DNA of 64,000 nt from Lysobacteraceae bacterium CU05-9 (GCA_007556525.1 SWJS01000001.1:216346-280345); one strand, 5' to 3'; positions 8,478 through 18,754 are shown, counted from the stretch's first letter. Program-made: numbers and translations. The notes: generated by a model from the sequence alone, not told the origin.

Positions 8478-9254
8478 ATGAGCGTTGATATCAAAACCCC
8501 CGAAGACATCGAAAAGATGCGTGTAGCCGGCCGCCTGGCCGCGGAAGTCCTGCAACACGTGGCTCCTTTTGTGAAGCCTGGCGTGACGACCGAAGAACTC
8601 GACCGCGTCTGCCACGACTACATTGTGAACGTCCAGAAGGCGATTCCGGCAAACATCGGCTACCGCGGCTACCCGAAGACCACCTGCATTTCCGTCAACA
8701 ACGTGATTTGCCACGGCATTCCGTCGGAAGCGAAGGTTTTGAAAGATGGCGACATCGTCAACATCGACGTGACCGTCATTAAGGACGGCTTCCACGGTGA
8801 CACCTCGCGCATGTACATCGCCGGCACACCGTCGGTCATGGCGAAGCGCCTCGTCGACGTCACCCGTGAAGCGATGTTCCGCGGCATCCGTGCCGTCAAG
8901 CCAGGCGCGACTTTGGGTGACATCGGCCACGCGATCCAATCCTACGCCGAATCCGAGCGCTTCAGCGTTGTCCGCGAATACTGCGGTCACGGCATCGGCA
9001 AGGTGTATCACGATGAGCCGCAGGTTTTGCATTATGGCAAGCCTGGCATGGGCATGAAACTGGAGAAGGGCATGACCTTCACCATCGAGCCAATGATCAA
9101 CGAAGGTTCGTACCAAACGAAAACGTTGCCCGACGGTTGGACCGTCGTGACGCGTGACCGCAAGTTGTCGGCGCAGTGGGAGCACACCGTGCTGGTGACG
9201 GATGACGGCGTTGAGATTCTCACGCGCGTACCGGGCGACGACAACGACCTATGA
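8478..9254 (+). CDS. map: Methionine aminopeptidase type I
   Basis: A 258-residue metalloprotease that removes the initiator Met from nascent proteins. The pita-bread fold signatures are present: NNVICHGIP, NIDVTVIKDGFHGDTSRMY with the metal-binding Asp residues, EYCGHGIG with the His ligand, FTIEPM and WEHTVLV with the Glu ligands. The length is typical. It is divergent from rpsB and its stop overlaps the glnD start (ATGA). No Shine-Dalgarno is obvious before ATG 8478; instead a GATAAT box ends 8 bases upstream, so the mRNA may be leaderless. Confidence 0.97.
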   Translation: MSVDIKTPEDIEKMRVAGRLAAEVLQHVAPFVKPGVTTEELDRVCHDYIVNVQKAIPANIGYRGYPKTTCISVNNVICHGIPSEAKVLKDGDIVNIDVTVIKDGFHGDTSRMYIAGTPSVMAKRLVDVTREAMFRGIRAVKPGATLGDIGHAIQSYAESERFSVVREYCGHGIGKVYHDEPQVLHYGKPGMGMKLEKGMTFTIEPMINEGSYQTKTLPDGWTVVTRDRKLSAQWEHTVLVTDDGVEILTRVPGDDNDL

Positions 9255-11875
9255 ATGAAGCGGGCGTCGCGACTGACCTGAATTTGTCGGACGCATCGCA
9301 AGATGACGCGGACTGGGCTGCCGCCGCGCGTCAAACGCTGAAGTTACTCGATGAAGTGACGAACGCCCAATTCGGACCGACGTGCGACATCGAATGGATG
9401 TTGCGCATGCGTGCCACACGTACCGATCAAGTGATCCGTACAGCGTGGTCCCGATGTGTTCCATCGTCGTCACCGCTGAACTTGTTTGCCGTGGGTGGTT
9501 ATGGGCGACAAGAACTGTTTCCGCAATCGGACATTGATCTCACCGTGTTTGTGGCGGGTGGTATTGAGGTCGGCTTCGACGATGCGCAATTCATTCAACG
9601 CTTCATCGCATCGTTGTGGGATGCCGGCCTAAGGGCAGGGCATACCGTTCGCAATGCAGCGCAAACGACGCATGCGGCTGCGGAAGACATCACGGTGATG
9701 ACGGCGTTGATGGATGCGCGACCGTTGGCGGCGTCGGACGAAGCGGTTGAAGAGTTGCGTGATGCAATCGCGCCCGCTTTGATTTGGCCGGGCGACGAAT
9801 ATTACACGGCGAAGCTGCAGGAGTTGCGGACGAGGCATGGTCGTTTTGGCAATACCTCCGACAACCTGGAGCCGAACATCAAGGAAGGTCCAGGTGGTTT
9901 GCGCGATCTGCAGACGCTGACGTGGATTGCGAAGCGTGTTGCGGGTGTGGCATCGCTCGAAGATCTGATTGAAGTGGGGCATAGCGGCGCGGATGAGATT
10001 CAGACGTTGCTGATGCAACATGTGATTTTGGCGAGGTTGCGTTATGGTCTCGCGTTAGTGGCATCGAAGCGCGAAGAACGATTGCGCTTCGACGTGCAGC
10101 GCGAACTCGCGACGTTGCTGGGTTATAGCGGTGAAGGCAACCAAGCTGTTGAAGAGATGATGCAGTTGTTTTATCGGTCGGCTGCGTTGGTGCGCCGCAT
10201 TGGTGAACGTCTGCTGCAACGCTTCGAAGAACAACTGCGTGGTGTCGGTGAGATTGAACCGATTGATGATGCGTTCGGATTGCAAAGCCGTTACATGGTC
10301 GCGTTGGATGAAGAATGGCCTTCGTCTCCGGAAGATGTGTTCGCATTGTTCATTGCATGGGGACGCACGGAACACGTCAAGGGTTTGCACTCTCAAACCG
10401 CGCGCGCATTGGCGGAAAGGTTACAGTCCATTCCATCGTTCAAGGATTCGTCGTCACGGTTGCATGAAATGTTTCTGCAAATCGTGCGTGATCCGAGAGC
10501 TGCCAAAACATTGAACCGCATGGCGAGACTCGGTGTGTTGCAACGGTTTTTGCCGGCGTTTCGTGGTGTTTCCGGTCGCATGCAGTTTGATTTGTTCCAT
10601 GCGTATACGGTCGATCAACATACGTTGGCAGTTCTCAAAAACATCGAAGGCTTCGCGAATCAAGTTGAAGATGCGCGCTTCTCGATGGCAAATGATGTTT
10701 GGCCGTTTATCCGTCGTCCTGAGTTGTTGGTACTTGCCGGCTTGTTCCATGACATCGCGAAGGGACGTCGCGGCGATCATTCCGAGTTGGGTGCGGTGGA
10801 TGCGTTGGAGTTTTGCAAAGCGATTGGCTTGAGCGATAACCAAGCGTCGTTGGTTGAATGGCTCGTGCGTTATCACTTGCTGATGTCGACGACTGCGCAA
10901 AAGCAAGATATCGAAGACCCCGAAGTCATCCGCACGTTTGCGTTGAAGGTCGGTGATCGCGAACGCCTCGACTACTTGTATCTGCTCACCGTTGCCGACG
11001 TTGCCGCAACATCGCCGCATGTTTGGAACGATTGGAAGGATCAAGTTCTCGCGAAAACTTATACGCGCACACGTTTGGCAATGCGTCGTGGTTTGGAAGA
11101 GCCAACGGATGCCGGCGAAAATGCCCGCGAAACCCGCGCCGAAGTCGCACGCTTACTCGGGGATGATGAAACCGTGCATGCGGTGATGGCCGAAATTCCA
11201 TATGCGTTGTACATGCGTGCAAGTGCCGAACAGATCGCGTGGATCGCGCGTGGCATGATCGAGCACGACAACGAGGATATGTTCGTCAGCGCACGTCGAC
11301 TGAAAGAAGACAGTCGCGACATGGAAGTGTTCGTCTACGCGCAAGATGCACACGGCTTGTTCGCCGCGATCGTCGTATCGCTGGATCGCATCGGATTGGA
11401 GATTCAGCAGGCGCGTGTTTTGGATGGGACGTCCAGCGATATTTTCGATATTTTCGTGGTGCGTCCGATGGATCCGCGCAGTGACATTACGCCGCAAGAT
11501 GTCGAAAAGCGTTTGACGTATGCACTTAACGGCGATTGGCAAAATTGCAAGCCAACCAAACGCCGTCAACCTTCGCACCTCAAACACTTCCGCGTCGCAA
11601 CGCAAGTGGACGTCCAGTTGGTTGAGGGCAGTGAGCCGGCGGTGGCGGTTTTGACGGTGGTGTGCAACGATCGGCCGGGATTGCTGGCAGACTTGAGTCA
11701 ATGCTTGAAGGAGCAGGGCATTTCCGTGCATGATGCCCGCATTGCAACGTTCGGCGAACGCGCCGAAGATATTTTCAGGATCAGCGGTGGCGTGATTCGC
11801 GCGCCGATGGACCCAAACCAACTCAACGCGCTGCATGATGCGTTGATACATTGCTTAGATGGAGCCAAAAAATGA
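9251..11875 (+). CDS. glnD: Bifunctional uridylyltransferase/uridylyl-removing enzyme
   Basis: An 874-residue nitrogen sensor that uridylylates PII when glutamine is low and deuridylylates it when glutamine is high. The nucleotidyltransferase motif is at about 82-97 ([16 protein letters not shown]). The HD domain lies near 495 ([17 protein letters not shown]). Two C-terminal ACT domains follow, at about 695-780 ([16 protein letters not shown]) and 800-874 ([20 protein letters not shown]). All catalytic motifs look intact and the length is normal. It overlaps map by ATGA and dapD by ATGA, so map-glnD-dapD-arsC-dapE forms one compact operon, a usual arrangement in Xanthomonadales and pseudomonads. 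Confidence 0.97.
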   Translation: MNEAGVATDLNLSDASQDDADWAAAARQTLKLLDEVTNAQFGPTCDIEWMLRMRATRTDQVIRTAWSRCVPSSSPLNLFAVGGYGRQELFPQSDIDLTVFVAGGIEVGFDDAQFIQRFIASLWDAGLRAGHTVRNAAQTTHAAAEDITVMTALMDARPLAASDEAVEELRDAIAPALIWPGDEYYTAKLQELRTRHGRFGNTSDNLEPNIKEGPGGLRDLQTLTWIAKRVAGVASLEDLIEVGHSGADEIQTLLMQHVILARLRYGLALVASKREERLRFDVQRELATLLGYSGEGNQAVEEMMQLFYRSAALVRRIGERLLQRFEEQLRGVGEIEPIDDAFGLQSRYMVALDEEWPSSPEDVFALFIAWGRTEHVKGLHSQTARALAERLQSIPSFKDSSSRLHEMFLQIVRDPRAAKTLNRMARLGVLQRFLPAFRGVSGRMQFDLFHAYTVDQHTLAVLKNIEGFANQVEDARFSMANDVWPFIRRPELLVLAGLFHDIAKGRRGDHSELGAVDALEFCKAIGLSDNQASLVEWLVRYHLLMSTTAQKQDIEDPEVIRTFALKVGDRERLDYLYLLTVADVAATSPHVWNDWKDQVLAKTYTRTRLAMRRGLEEPTDAGENARETRAEVARLLGDDETVHAVMAEIPYALYMRASAEQIAWIARGMIEHDNEDMFVSARRLKEDSRDMEVFVYAQDAHGLFAAIVVSLDRIGLEIQQARVLDGTSSDIFDIFVVRPMDPRSDITPQDVEKRLTYALNGDWQNCKPTKRRQPSHLKHFRVATQVDVQLVEGSEPAVAVLTVVCNDRPGLLADLSQCLKEQGISVHDARIATFGERAEDIFRISGGVIRAPMDPNQLNALHDALIHCLDGAKK

Positions 11876-12699
11876 GTTTTGACACGAATTCCCTGCAACA
11901 AACAATCGAAGCCGCGTGGGATAACCGCGACAACGGTGTCTCCGCCGAAGGTCTTGCTGCGATTGAAGAGGCAATGAAGGGCATGGAGTCGGGCGTGTTG
12001 CGTGTTGCTCAACCGAATGGCGATTCGTGGCAAGTCAACGAGTGGTTAAAGAAGGCGGTGCTGTTGTTCTTCCGCACTAACGACATGCGCGTGATTGATG
12101 CATCGCCCGCGCCGTTCTGGGATAAAGTGCCTGCACGTTTCGAAGGTTTCGACACTGATGCATTCAAGGCATCCGGCGTTCGCGTCGTTCCAGGCGCCGT
12201 CGCACGTCGCGGTTCCTTCATCGGCAAGGACGTGGTGTTGATGCCATCGTTCGTCAACATCGGCGCATACGTCGGTGAAGGCACGATGGTCGACACGTGG
12301 GCAACCGTTGGCTCGTGCGCACAGATCGGCAAGCACGTGCATTTGTCCGGCGGCGTCGGCATCGGCGGCGTGCTCGAACCGCTGCAAGCCACACCAACAA
12401 TCATCGAAGACCATTGCTTCATCGGCGCACGCTCGGAAGTCGTCGAAGGCGTCGTCGTCGGTCACCACTCGGTCATCGGCATGGGTGTTTACTTGGGTCA
12501 ATCCACCAAAATCTACAACCGCATGACCGGCGAAGTCTCCTACGGTTATGTGCCACCAGGTTCGGTCGTCGTCGCGGGCAACTTGCCAGCAGCAGACGGT
12601 TCGCACTCGTTGTACTGCGCGGTGATCGTCAAGCAAGTCGACGAGAAAACCCGTTCAAAAACGTCCATCAACGATTTGCTGCGTGGTCTCGCTGATTAA
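11872..12699 (+). CDS. dapD: 2,3,4,5-tetrahydropyridine-2,6-dicarboxylate N-succinyltransferase
   Basis: A 275-residue cytoplasmic enzyme of the lysine/meso-diaminopimelate pathway that succinylates tetrahydrodipicolinate using succinyl-CoA. The left-handed beta-helix of hexapeptide repeats is evident ([40 protein letters not shown]) and the C-terminus ends in the usual short tail. ATG 11872, overlapping the glnD stop as ATGA, is preferred over an ATG at 11851 that lies inside glnD; GGAG stands 8 bases upstream. It works with DapE two genes downstream in the same operon. Confidence 0.97.
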   Translation: MSFDTNSLQQTIEAAWDNRDNGVSAEGLAAIEEAMKGMESGVLRVAQPNGDSWQVNEWLKKAVLLFFRTNDMRVIDASPAPFWDKVPARFEGFDTDAFKASGVRVVPGAVARRGSFIGKDVVLMPSFVNIGAYVGEGTMVDTWATVGSCAQIGKHVHLSGGVGIGGVLEPLQATPTIIEDHCFIGARSEVVEGVVVGHHSVIGMGVYLGQSTKIYNRMTGEVSYGYVPPGSVVVAGNLPAADGSHSLYCAVIVKQVDEKTRSKTSINDLLRGLAD

Positions 12700-12702
12700 G
12701 TC

Positions 12703-12999
12703 ATGGTCATCTACGGTCTCAAAAATTGCGACACCTGCCGTGCAGCGCGGAAGAAGTTTCCATCGGCGTCATTCGTTGATGTCCGCGAAACCCCTTTGAC
12801 TCGCGAGCAGTTGACGCGTTGGTCCAACGCACTCGATTCGGATTTGCTCAATCGTTCTTCGACGACTTGGCGTGGTCTCTCTGAGTCAGAGCGTGCGCAA
12901 GATCCACTCGATCTCATCCTCGAGCATCCGGCGTTGTTGAAGCGTCCCGTCATCGAAGATGGTTCGCGCGTAATGCAAGGCAAGGACGCACTGAAATGA
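12703..12999 (+). CDS. ArsC/Spx-family thioredoxin-fold protein (YffB-like)
   Basis: A 98-residue protein beginning [17 protein letters not shown], the N-terminal beta-alpha unit of the ArsC/Spx family with a CxxC pair, and ending with [13 protein letters not shown], the family's conserved substrate-side segment. YffB-type proteins of the dap operon are annotated as arsenate reductase-like; the true reaction is not settled and arsenate reduction should not be assumed. It starts 3 bp after dapD and overlaps dapE by ATGA, so it is co-translated with two diaminopimelate enzymes. Confidence 0.88.
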   Translation: MVIYGLKNCDTCRAARKKFPSASFVDVRETPLTREQLTRWSNALDSDLLNRSSTTWRGLSESERAQDPLDLILEHPALLKRPVIEDGSRVMQGKDALK

Positions 13000-14114
13000 G
13001 CGAGATGTTCGATCTCTCCGTCGACTTGCTGCGTCGGGAATCCGTCACACCCGAAGATGCCGGTTGCCAAGACGTCATCGCGTCGTTGCTTTCTTCCGCG
13101 GGCTTCACGATCGAACACATGCCCTTCGGCGACGTCAAAAATCTATACGCCCACCACGGTACCGGCGACACACTTTTGTTTGTCGGCCACACCGACGTCG
13201 TGCCACCCGGCGAAGGTTGGACATCGCCACCATTCGAACCCACGATCCGCGATGGTTACTTGTACGGTCGTGGCACCGCCGACATGAAAGTCAGCGTCGC
13301 CGGCTTCGTCCTCGCCGCACGCGATTTTGTTTTGGCAAATCCATCGCACAACGGTCGCGTCGCAATTCTCGTCACGTCGGACGAAGAGGGCGTTGCACTG
13401 GATGGCATTCGCAAGGTTGCGGATGTTTTCCGTGAGCGCCGCGAAAACCTCACCTGGTGCATCACCGGCGAACCATCCTCAACGTCCTCACTCGGCGATC
13501 TTCTCCGCGTCGGCCGCCGCGGTTCCTTGTCCGCAACGATGACTGTCCACGGTGTTCAAGGCCACGTGGCATACCCCGAAAAAGCCAAAAACCCCATCCA
13601 CCATGTCATGTCCGCTCTCGCCGAACTGACCTCGCGCGTTTGGGACGACGGTTACGAAACGTTCCCCGCAACCTCACTGCAAATCAGCAACTTCGTTTCC
13701 GGCACCGGCGCCAACAACGTGATCCCCGGTTCCGCGGAAGTGCAATTCAACTTGCGCTACAACCCGCATTGGAACGCCGCCGCCTTGCGTGCCGAAATCG
13801 AATCTTTGTTCGATCGCCACAACGTCACACGCGACATCCATTGGCACGAATCCGGCGAGCCGTTTTACACGCCCGAAGGAACGCTGCGTTCCGCATGCCG
13901 CTCTGTGCTGACCGCCTTCACCGGCACCGCACCCGTCGAATCAACCGGCGGCGGCACCTCCGACGCGCGCTTCATCGCGCCACTCGGCGTCGAATGCGTC
14001 GAAATCGGCCCTGTCAACGCCACAATCCACCAAGTCGACGAACGCATCGCGTTAAGCGAGCTCGAAGCGCTGCCATCGTTGTACGGCGCGCTGATCTCGA
14101 GGCTGCTGTCTTAG
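12996..14114 (+). CDS. dapE: Succinyl-diaminopimelate desuccinylase
   Basis: A 372-residue M20-family zinc enzyme that hydrolyses N-succinyl-LL-diaminopimelate in lysine and peptidoglycan precursor synthesis. Zinc ligands are visible in [23 protein letters not shown] and the C-terminal [10 protein letters not shown]; the [20 protein letters not shown] segment is the lid domain typical of DapE. Length is normal. It is the last gene of the map-glnD-dapD-arsC-dapE operon. Its 3' end runs into a palindromic repeat shared with the convergent tpm gene. Confidence 0.97.
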   Translation: MSEMFDLSVDLLRRESVTPEDAGCQDVIASLLSSAGFTIEHMPFGDVKNLYAHHGTGDTLLFVGHTDVVPPGEGWTSPPFEPTIRDGYLYGRGTADMKVSVAGFVLAARDFVLANPSHNGRVAILVTSDEEGVALDGIRKVADVFRERRENLTWCITGEPSSTSSLGDLLRVGRRGSLSATMTVHGVQGHVAYPEKAKNPIHHVMSALAELTSRVWDDGYETFPATSLQISNFVSGTGANNVIPGSAEVQFNLRYNPHWNAAALRAEIESLFDRHNVTRDIHWHESGEPFYTPEGTLRSACRSVLTAFTGTAPVESTGGGTSDARFIAPLGVECVEIGPVNATIHQVDERIALSELEALPSLYGALISRLLS

Positions 14115-14157
14115 ATGCGGCTACAAATGTAGCCACTGGCTACAATTGTAGCCGCGC
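14115..14157. repeat. Palindromic ACAATTGT repeat, short form (E1)
   Basis: An imperfect 39-bp palindrome (GCGGCTACAA...TTGTAGCCGC) containing two ACAAWTGT cores 19 bp apart, at 14123-14130 and 14142-14149. It sits between the convergent dapE and tpm genes and includes the last three codons and stop of tpm. The same core occurs in four other intergenic elements in this window. It may act as a bidirectional terminator or mRNA-end hairpin, though it has no T-run. Confidence 0.75.
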
Positions 14158-14781
14158 TAATGAGTACGCCGCCGTCGACAGCGCCGTCACACCTTCCTCG
14201 ATGAACTTCGGTTGCGCGGCGAGAATGTCGCGACGCTCGAGCAGCTCCACAGACCAGCCCGACAAACCGGCGCGCACTTCGGATTCGGGGACGGAGAAGG
14301 GCGGACCGACTTTTTCAAGCTGAGGATATTCCAACGTAATCAGCAGCCCGCGACACGCCGCAGGCAACGCACCGTACACCGACGCCATATACCGCTCGCG
14401 CATCGCAGGCGGCAACGCAATCAACGCCGCACGATCGTACACATACGAACACGACGCCAACCGCTCAGCCGTCAACTCGAACACATCGCCCTCAATCAAC
14501 GTGATCCCACCGGCCGACCACTCGTTACCATCACGCACCGGCGACAACGAAGCCTCATCAAAAAACTGCTCAATCGCCAGCGACGACAACTCCACACCGA
14601 GCACACTGTAACCCTGCGACGCAAACCACAGCATGTCCAGGGACTTGCCAGCCAAAGGCACGAACACACAGCCACCATCGCGCGGCATCGACCAATGCGC
14701 CAAAAGCAACGGCGTCACCTCAGACTGATGGAACCCAATCCGACCTTCTTCCCAACGCTCGCGCCAAAAATCCGGATCCAT
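14140..14781 (-). CDS. tpm: Thiopurine S-methyltransferase
   Basis: A 213-residue SAM-dependent methyltransferase beginning MDPDFWRERWEEGRIGFHQ, followed by VFVPLAGKSLDMLWFA, the family's diagnostic N-terminus and SAM loop. Bacterial TPMTs methylate thiols and, in some species, selenium or tellurium compounds. ATG 14781 is chosen because it matches the family start and has GAGGTGA 7 bases upstream; an in-frame ATG at 14814 falls in a repeat element. The last residues (LQL) and the stop are encoded inside the E1 palindrome. It lies downstream of parC, separated by repeat E2. Confidence 0.93.
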   Translation of the reverse strand: MDPDFWRERWEEGRIGFHQSEVTPLLLAHWSMPRDGGCVFVPLAGKSLDMLWFASQGYSVLGVELSSLAIEQFFDEASLSPVRDGNEWSAGGITLIEGDVFELTAERLASCSYVYDRAALIALPPAMRERYMASVYGALPAACRGLLITLEYPQLEKVGPPFSVPESEVRAGLSGWSVELLERRDILAAQPKFIEEGVTALSTAAYSLARLQL

Positions 14782-14805
14782 ACACGTCACCTCACAGAAC
14801 ATTGA

Positions 14806-14909
14806 CGACCACAATTGTGGTCACACACAGCAGCCGCACCAGCCAGCGCAACCATTTCGCAACCAAAACGGTGAAAATTGTCGCGTTTTGTCACAATTGT
14901 TACACCCGC
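14806..14909. repeat. Palindromic ACAATTGT repeat, long form (E2)
   Basis: About 104 bp bounded by two ACAATTGT cores at 14811-14818 and 14893-14900 (82 bp apart). The inner part contains CCATTTCGCAACCAAAA and the outer right end reads TTGTTACACCC, both shared with elements near 24.0 and 40.5 kb. It lies between the parC 3' end and the tpm start. Confidence 0.8.
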
Positions 14910-14978
14910 AAAAAGCAACACCTCCGCCCGCGCCGCCGGAAGCCGCGCCGCTGCACGCCGTAACGCCGCGTCGCGAGA

Positions 14979-17231
14979 TCAAGAGGCTAGGGAGAGACCG
15001 TCGACTTTTTGCCAGCCACGCGGCAGCAGACCACCACGCGTGGCGCGACGACCAATGTACGACTGCAAATCCGACCACGACAACGTCATCACCCGCGCGC
15101 CAGAATGCACCAGCAACTTGGAAGCGCCAGAAGATAACGCCGCCACCGCGACGACTTGCTCCGTACCCAACTTCGCCTTCGGAATCTCGATCAGCTTATT
15201 GCCCTTGCCCTTATCCAACGCAGGCACTTCGGACAGCGGATACACCAACAAGTGACCGGCGGACGTCACGACGGCGACATGATCCGCCGAACCGACGACA
15301 AACGGCGACAAAACACGCGCCTGCGGAGTCAGATTCAACAGGCCCTTGCCGGCTTTTTGGCGGGTCAACAGATTGTCGAACGAAGTCACGAAGCCGTAGC
15401 CGTGCGAGGTCGCCAACAACAACGACGTCGATGAATCACCAGCAGCCATCGCGACAAACGACGCGCCCGATGAAGGAGAGAACCGGCCCGTCAACGGCTC
15501 ACCGTTACCGCGTGCGGAAGGCAGCGTGTGCACGGACGTCGAGAACGAACGACCGGTCGAATCGATGAATGCGACTTGCTGATTCGAACGAGAATTTACC
15601 GTCGCCAACAACTTGTCACCATCGCGATACGACATCGTCTCGGCAGACACGTCGTGACCCTTCGCGGCACGCACCCAACCCTTCTCCGACAAAATCACCG
15701 TCATCGCCTCCGACGGCGTCAACTCCGTTTCCGACAATGCCACTGCAGCGCCGCGAGAGACCAACGGAGAACGACGCGCATCGCCGTACTTCTTCGCATC
15801 CGCGAGCAACTCGGATTTGATCAACTTCTTCAACTTCGCCTTGGAATCCAGAGTCGAACGCAGACCGTCCAATTCTTTTTCCAACGAATCCAACTCACCG
15901 CGGATTTTCATTTCTTCCAAGCGAGCCAACTGACGCAGCTTCGTTTCGAGAATGTACTCGGCTTGCGTTTCCGTCAGATCGAAGCGAGCGATCAAGGCGG
16001 GTTTTGGCTCGTCTTCGGTGCGGATAATGCGGATGACTTCATCGAGATTGAGGAACGCGATCAGCAAACCATCGAGCAAATGCAGACGGCGCTCGATGCG
16101 CTCGATGCGATGATTGATCCGGCGAATGACGGTGTTCGTGCGGAACGACAACCACTCCGTGAGAAACACCGCCAGCGACTTCACCTGCGGACGACCATCG
16201 AGACCGATGACGTTGAGGTTGACGCGGAAACTTTTCTCAAGGTCTGTTGTCGCAAAAAGATGCCCCATCAACTGATCCACATCCACTCGATTCGAGCGGG
16301 CGATCAACACGATGCGCGTTGGGTTCTCATGATCCGATTCATCGCGGACGTCTTCGAGCCAAGGCAACTTCTTCGCACGCATTTGATTCGCGATTTGCTC
16401 AATCACCTTGCTCGGCGAAACCTGATAGGGCAGAGCGGTGATGACGATGTTTTCCTTCTCGCGGGAGTAAACCGCACGCGCACGCACCGAACCGTTGCCG
16501 GTCTCATACATGCTCACCAAATCCGCACGCGGCGTAATGATCTCGGCTTCCGTCGGATAATCCGGCCCCTTGATGTGCTCGCACAGCTCGGCGGTCGTGG
16601 CTTTGGGCTCGTCGATCAAATGGATGCATGCATCGACGACTTCATTGAGATTGTGCGGCGGAAAATCCGTCGCCATCCCCACCGCAATCCCCGTCGTGCC
16701 ATTCAACAACAGGTGCGGCAGACGCGCCGGCAACCACGTCGGCTCCTCTAACGTCCCATCAAAATTCGCATCCCAATCCACCGTTCCCTGGCCCAGTTCA
16801 CCGAGCAGGACTTCGGCGATGGGGGTCATTTTGGACTCTGTATAACGCATCGCGGCGAACGACTTCGGATCATCACTCGACCCAAAATTCCCCTGACCAT
16901 CAATCAGCGGATACCGATAGCTAAACGGTTGCGCCATCAAAACCATCGCTTCATAACACGCGCTATCACCATGCGGGTGGAATTTACCGATGACGTCACC
17001 GACGGTACGCGCGGATTTCTTCGGTTTCGCGGCGGCGTTCAACCCCAGCTCGCTCATGGAATAAATGATGCGGCGTTGCACCGGCTTCAACCCGTCACCA
17101 ATGAACGGCAGCGCGCGGTCAAGCACCACGTACATCGAGTAGTCGAGGTAGGCCTTTTCGGCGTATTCCTTCAGCGGAATCTGTTCAAAACCATGAAAAG
17201 CGGGTCGTACTGGCGCAGGTGTATCGGACAT
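14979..17231 (-). CDS. parC: DNA topoisomerase IV subunit A
   Basis: A 750-residue type IIA topoisomerase subunit that decatenates daughter chromosomes with ParE. The breakage-reunion domain starts [20 protein letters not shown], carries [11 protein letters not shown], the quinolone-region motif [13 protein letters not shown] with unchanged Ser and Glu, and the active-site Tyr in AAMRYTES. The C-terminal DNA-wrapping domain (about 500-750) has ParC-type blades. The length fits ParC rather than GyrA, whose C-terminal domain is longer. It is monocistronic as far as seen; parE is not in the window. Confidence 0.96.
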   Translation of the reverse strand: MSDTPAPVRPAFHGFEQIPLKEYAEKAYLDYSMYVVLDRALPFIGDGLKPVQRRIIYSMSELGLNAAAKPKKSARTVGDVIGKFHPHGDSACYEAMVLMAQPFSYRYPLIDGQGNFGSSDDPKSFAAMRYTESKMTPIAEVLLGELGQGTVDWDANFDGTLEEPTWLPARLPHLLLNGTTGIAVGMATDFPPHNLNEVVDACIHLIDEPKATTAELCEHIKGPDYPTEAEIITPRADLVSMYETGNGSVRARAVYSREKENIVITALPYQVSPSKVIEQIANQMRAKKLPWLEDVRDESDHENPTRIVLIARSNRVDVDQLMGHLFATTDLEKSFRVNLNVIGLDGRPQVKSLAVFLTEWLSFRTNTVIRRINHRIERIERRLHLLDGLLIAFLNLDEVIRIIRTEDEPKPALIARFDLTETQAEYILETKLRQLARLEEMKIRGELDSLEKELDGLRSTLDSKAKLKKLIKSELLADAKKYGDARRSPLVSRGAAVALSETELTPSEAMTVILSEKGWVRAAKGHDVSAETMSYRDGDKLLATVNSRSNQQVAFIDSTGRSFSTSVHTLPSARGNGEPLTGRFSPSSGASFVAMAAGDSSTSLLLATSHGYGFVTSFDNLLTRQKAGKGLLNLTPQARVLSPFVVGSADHVAVVTSAGHLLVYPLSEVPALDKGKGNKLIEIPKAKLGTEQVVAVAALSSGASKLLVHSGARVMTLSWSDLQSYIGRRATRGGLLPRGWQKVDGLSLAS

Positions 17232-17458
17232 CGTGTTCTTGCGGTTGGGTTAACCATTCATTCTAACGCGTGGCGCGGGGCACGCGGGTAGCGCGCGGTG
17301 GCGATGTTGATTTTGGGCGCTTTGCAAAAAGTTGCGCCACATGCAACATTTCGCAAAACGCCGATTTTGAACAACACCACCGCCGAACACTTCAACGGCG
17401 GCACCAGCCGTGCGGCGCGACGCTCTGCGTCAGCCGCGCGAGCGGTATACTGCACACC

Positions 17459-17725
17459 ATGATTGATTTGCATTGCCACATCCTGCCGGGCATCGACGAT
17501 GGCGCCGAAGACAAAGCGATGGCGCTGGAGATGGCGCGGATCGCCGCGCAGGATGGCATCACCACGATCGCCTGCACGCCGCACATCTATCCGGGCATGT
17601 ATGAGAATGACGCGCAGGGCATCCGCAACGCGATAAGCAGCTTCCAGCAGATCCTGGACGACGAGGGGATCGCGATCAAGTTGGTGCAGGGCGCGGACGT
17701 GCACATGGTGCCGGGCCCCATGCGT
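17459..17725 (+). pseudogene. CpsB/CapC-type PHP-domain phosphatase, 3'-truncated remnant
   Basis: Begins MIDLHCHILPGIDDGAEDKA, then follows the CpsB/CapC polymerase-and-histidinol-phosphatase (PHP) family through ACTPHIYPGMYEN to GADVHMVPG near 17720. These Mn-dependent tyrosine phosphatases control capsule export kinases and are about 240-260 residues long; here homology stops after about 88 residues. The frame then continues to a stop at 17836 through the reverse complement of an unrelated DUF2569 gene. A TATACT box ends 7 bases before ATG 17459. The remnant retains the first metal ligands but not the C-terminal ones, so it is almost certainly inactive. Confidence 0.8.
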
Positions 17726-17995
17726 AGCGACCGCGATTTTGGGCGAGATGGGTTTGTGGTGGAATGCAAGCATCAGCCCCGCGGCGATGCGTATGAGTGT
17801 GTCGACTGCGGCGCTAGTGTATACCGCTTTTTGTAGTTGCTGCCACTCCGGCAAATCCTTCAGATTCGGTGCATTCGCCAACTCGGCCTGCATCTGGCCA
17901 AATTCGCTGAGCGTCAATAACGGGTTGAACACAGTCAGCCCCAAAATCAGCAGCAACAACCACCCACCCACGCCTTTCAATTCCTTGCCTGCCAT
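17725..17995 (-). pseudogene. DUF2569-type membrane protein, 3'-truncated remnant
   Basis: On the minus strand MAGKELKGVGGWLLLLILGL starts a protein with a DUF2569-like first membrane segment and loop (GGWLLLL, NPLLTL) and a second hydrophobic segment ending KPISPKIAVAT near 17727. A GGGGAA ribosome-binding site lies before ATG 17995. Beyond about residue 90 the reading frame runs on to 17258 as antisense of the PHP gene and parC promoter region, with no membrane character. The authentic 3' half is missing. A chimeric 245-residue product could in principle still be made. Confidence 0.7.
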
Positions 17996-18066
17996 TTGTT
18001 TCCCCTGGTTTATCGATCGAAACTTACAATGATTTCCATGAACTTCAGCGGATACCGTTGAACGTA

Positions 18067-18286
18067 CTACCAGCTTCGGCGACGGGGGTAGGGTTCGCAG
18101 GCGATGCCGTCGTTATCGGCGTCGAGTCCGCGGCGGTAGCCGGGTTGTCCGCGGCGGATGGGTGCGACTCCGGCGCGGCGTGCGTGGGCGCAGTTGTAGT
18201 AGTAGGTTTCGTTGGTCCGGCGCGGTTGATATCTCGGAGACACGCTCGGGTAGCTGTTGATCGTGCGATAGGTGGAGACGCCGGAA
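18067..18286 (-). pseudogene. Excalibur calcium-binding-domain protein, 5'-truncated remnant
   Basis: Translating the minus strand down to the stop at 18067 gives YYYNCAHARRAGVAPIRRG, then YRRGLDADNDGIACEPY, a complete Excalibur domain with its DxDxDGxxCE calcium-binding core. Upstream the frame is open to a stop near 18346 but contains no ATG, GTG or TTG, so the start and any signal peptide are gone. Intact relatives are small exported proteins. It lies 72 bp upstream of the DUF2569 remnant on the same strand. It was missed by start-codon-based gene finding. Confidence 0.75.
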
Positions 18287-18308
18287 TTGCCCTTGCGGTG
18301 GCAGTTCC

Positions 18309-18488
18309 GACGAGTACGATTGCCGCGGCAACAGCCAGTCCTTCATCGAAGGCCGCGAGGCATTCGTCGCCGCTCGCCTGGAGCTCGCCGAGGAGCAGGC
18401 GCGTGAGTCTGCGCTAGAGGAAGTCGAGGACTTGGACTTGTACGAGCGCGATTACGAAGATGAGATCAACGCCCGGCGTGGGTATTAG
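18309..18488 (+). pseudogene. Acidic helical protein, 5'-truncated remnant (family not recognised)
   Basis: The plus strand encodes DEYDCRGNSQSFIEGREAF, then a helix-rich acidic stretch (LELAEEQARESALEEVEDLD) ending INARRGY at a TAG (18486-18488). The frame has no start codon back to the stop at about 18258, and it begins on the opposite strand to, and back-to-back with, the Excalibur remnant, which also lacks its start. I do not recognise the family. Codon use is ordinary, so it looks like the tail of a once real gene. Confidence 0.55.
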
Positions 18489-18498
18489 GGAAATCGTA

Positions 18499-18606
18499 AT
18501 GACTGCGTGTAATGTGAGTGTGTCCGATGTAGCGAGTCACTGTTTGCACTGCGGCTATTCTTTTGACCGAGCACGTGCGAGACACGTGATTGGCTCGACA
18601 AAATAG
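18499..18606 (+). CDS. Possible 35-residue small protein upstream of hipBA
   Basis: ATG 18499 follows AGGGAAATCGTA, a plausible ribosome-binding site, and opens 35 codons ending at TAG 18604-18606. The product contains a single CxxC (HCLHCGYSFDRARARH) and basic residues. No family is recognised, and a random open frame of this length is common, so support is weak. It lies just upstream of the first hipB operator. Confidence 0.2.
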   Translation: MTACNVSVSDVASHCLHCGYSFDRARARHVIGSTK

Positions 18607-18630
18607 GGCATTCGGACTGCTGGAAGGAAC

Positions 18631-18754
18631 AAAATCCTTACAGTTGTAAGGATTTTGCTAGAAAACTAGGTTTAGTTGTATTAATCCTCACGAATGTGAG
18701 GATTTTGGGTGTAATCTAGATTAATTAACTAGAATCCTTACGAGCGTGCGGATT
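18631..18754 (+). promoter_or_regulatory. Three HipB-type operators with exact 50-bp spacing
   Basis: Three 22-bp inverted repeats of the form AATCCTYACN6GTRRGGATT start at 18633, 18683 and 18733. The first is perfect and extends to 26 bp (AAAATCCTTAC/GTAAGGATTTT). The second is AATCCTCAC/GTGAGGATT. The third is AATCCTTAC/GTGCGGATT with two changes, and it ends on the base before the hipB ATG. E. coli HipB recognises TATCC-N8-GGATA sites, so these are very probably autorepression operators with a longer spacer. The 50-bp phasing puts the sites on nearly the same DNA face. Confidence 0.8.

Noticed and set aside
15528-16751. 407-residue plus-strand open frame opposite parC
   Set aside because: It is fully antisense to the conserved parC gene, with an Arg/His/Gln-rich composition typical of a reverse-strand shadow and no recognisable domain.
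17318-17375. Possible sixth member of the ACAATTGT repeat family
   Set aside because: It has ACATTTCGCAAAACGCC resembling the inside of E3, but lacks the ACAATTGT cores and ends, so similarity is too weak.
17258-17995. Single 245-residue minus-strand protein
   Set aside because: Only the first 90 residues resemble a protein family (DUF2569); the rest is antisense to the PHP gene, so I split it as a remnant.
18058-18417. 119-residue plus-strand frame
   Set aside because: It overlaps the Excalibur domain on the other strand and has an Ala/Val/Gly-rich shadow composition.
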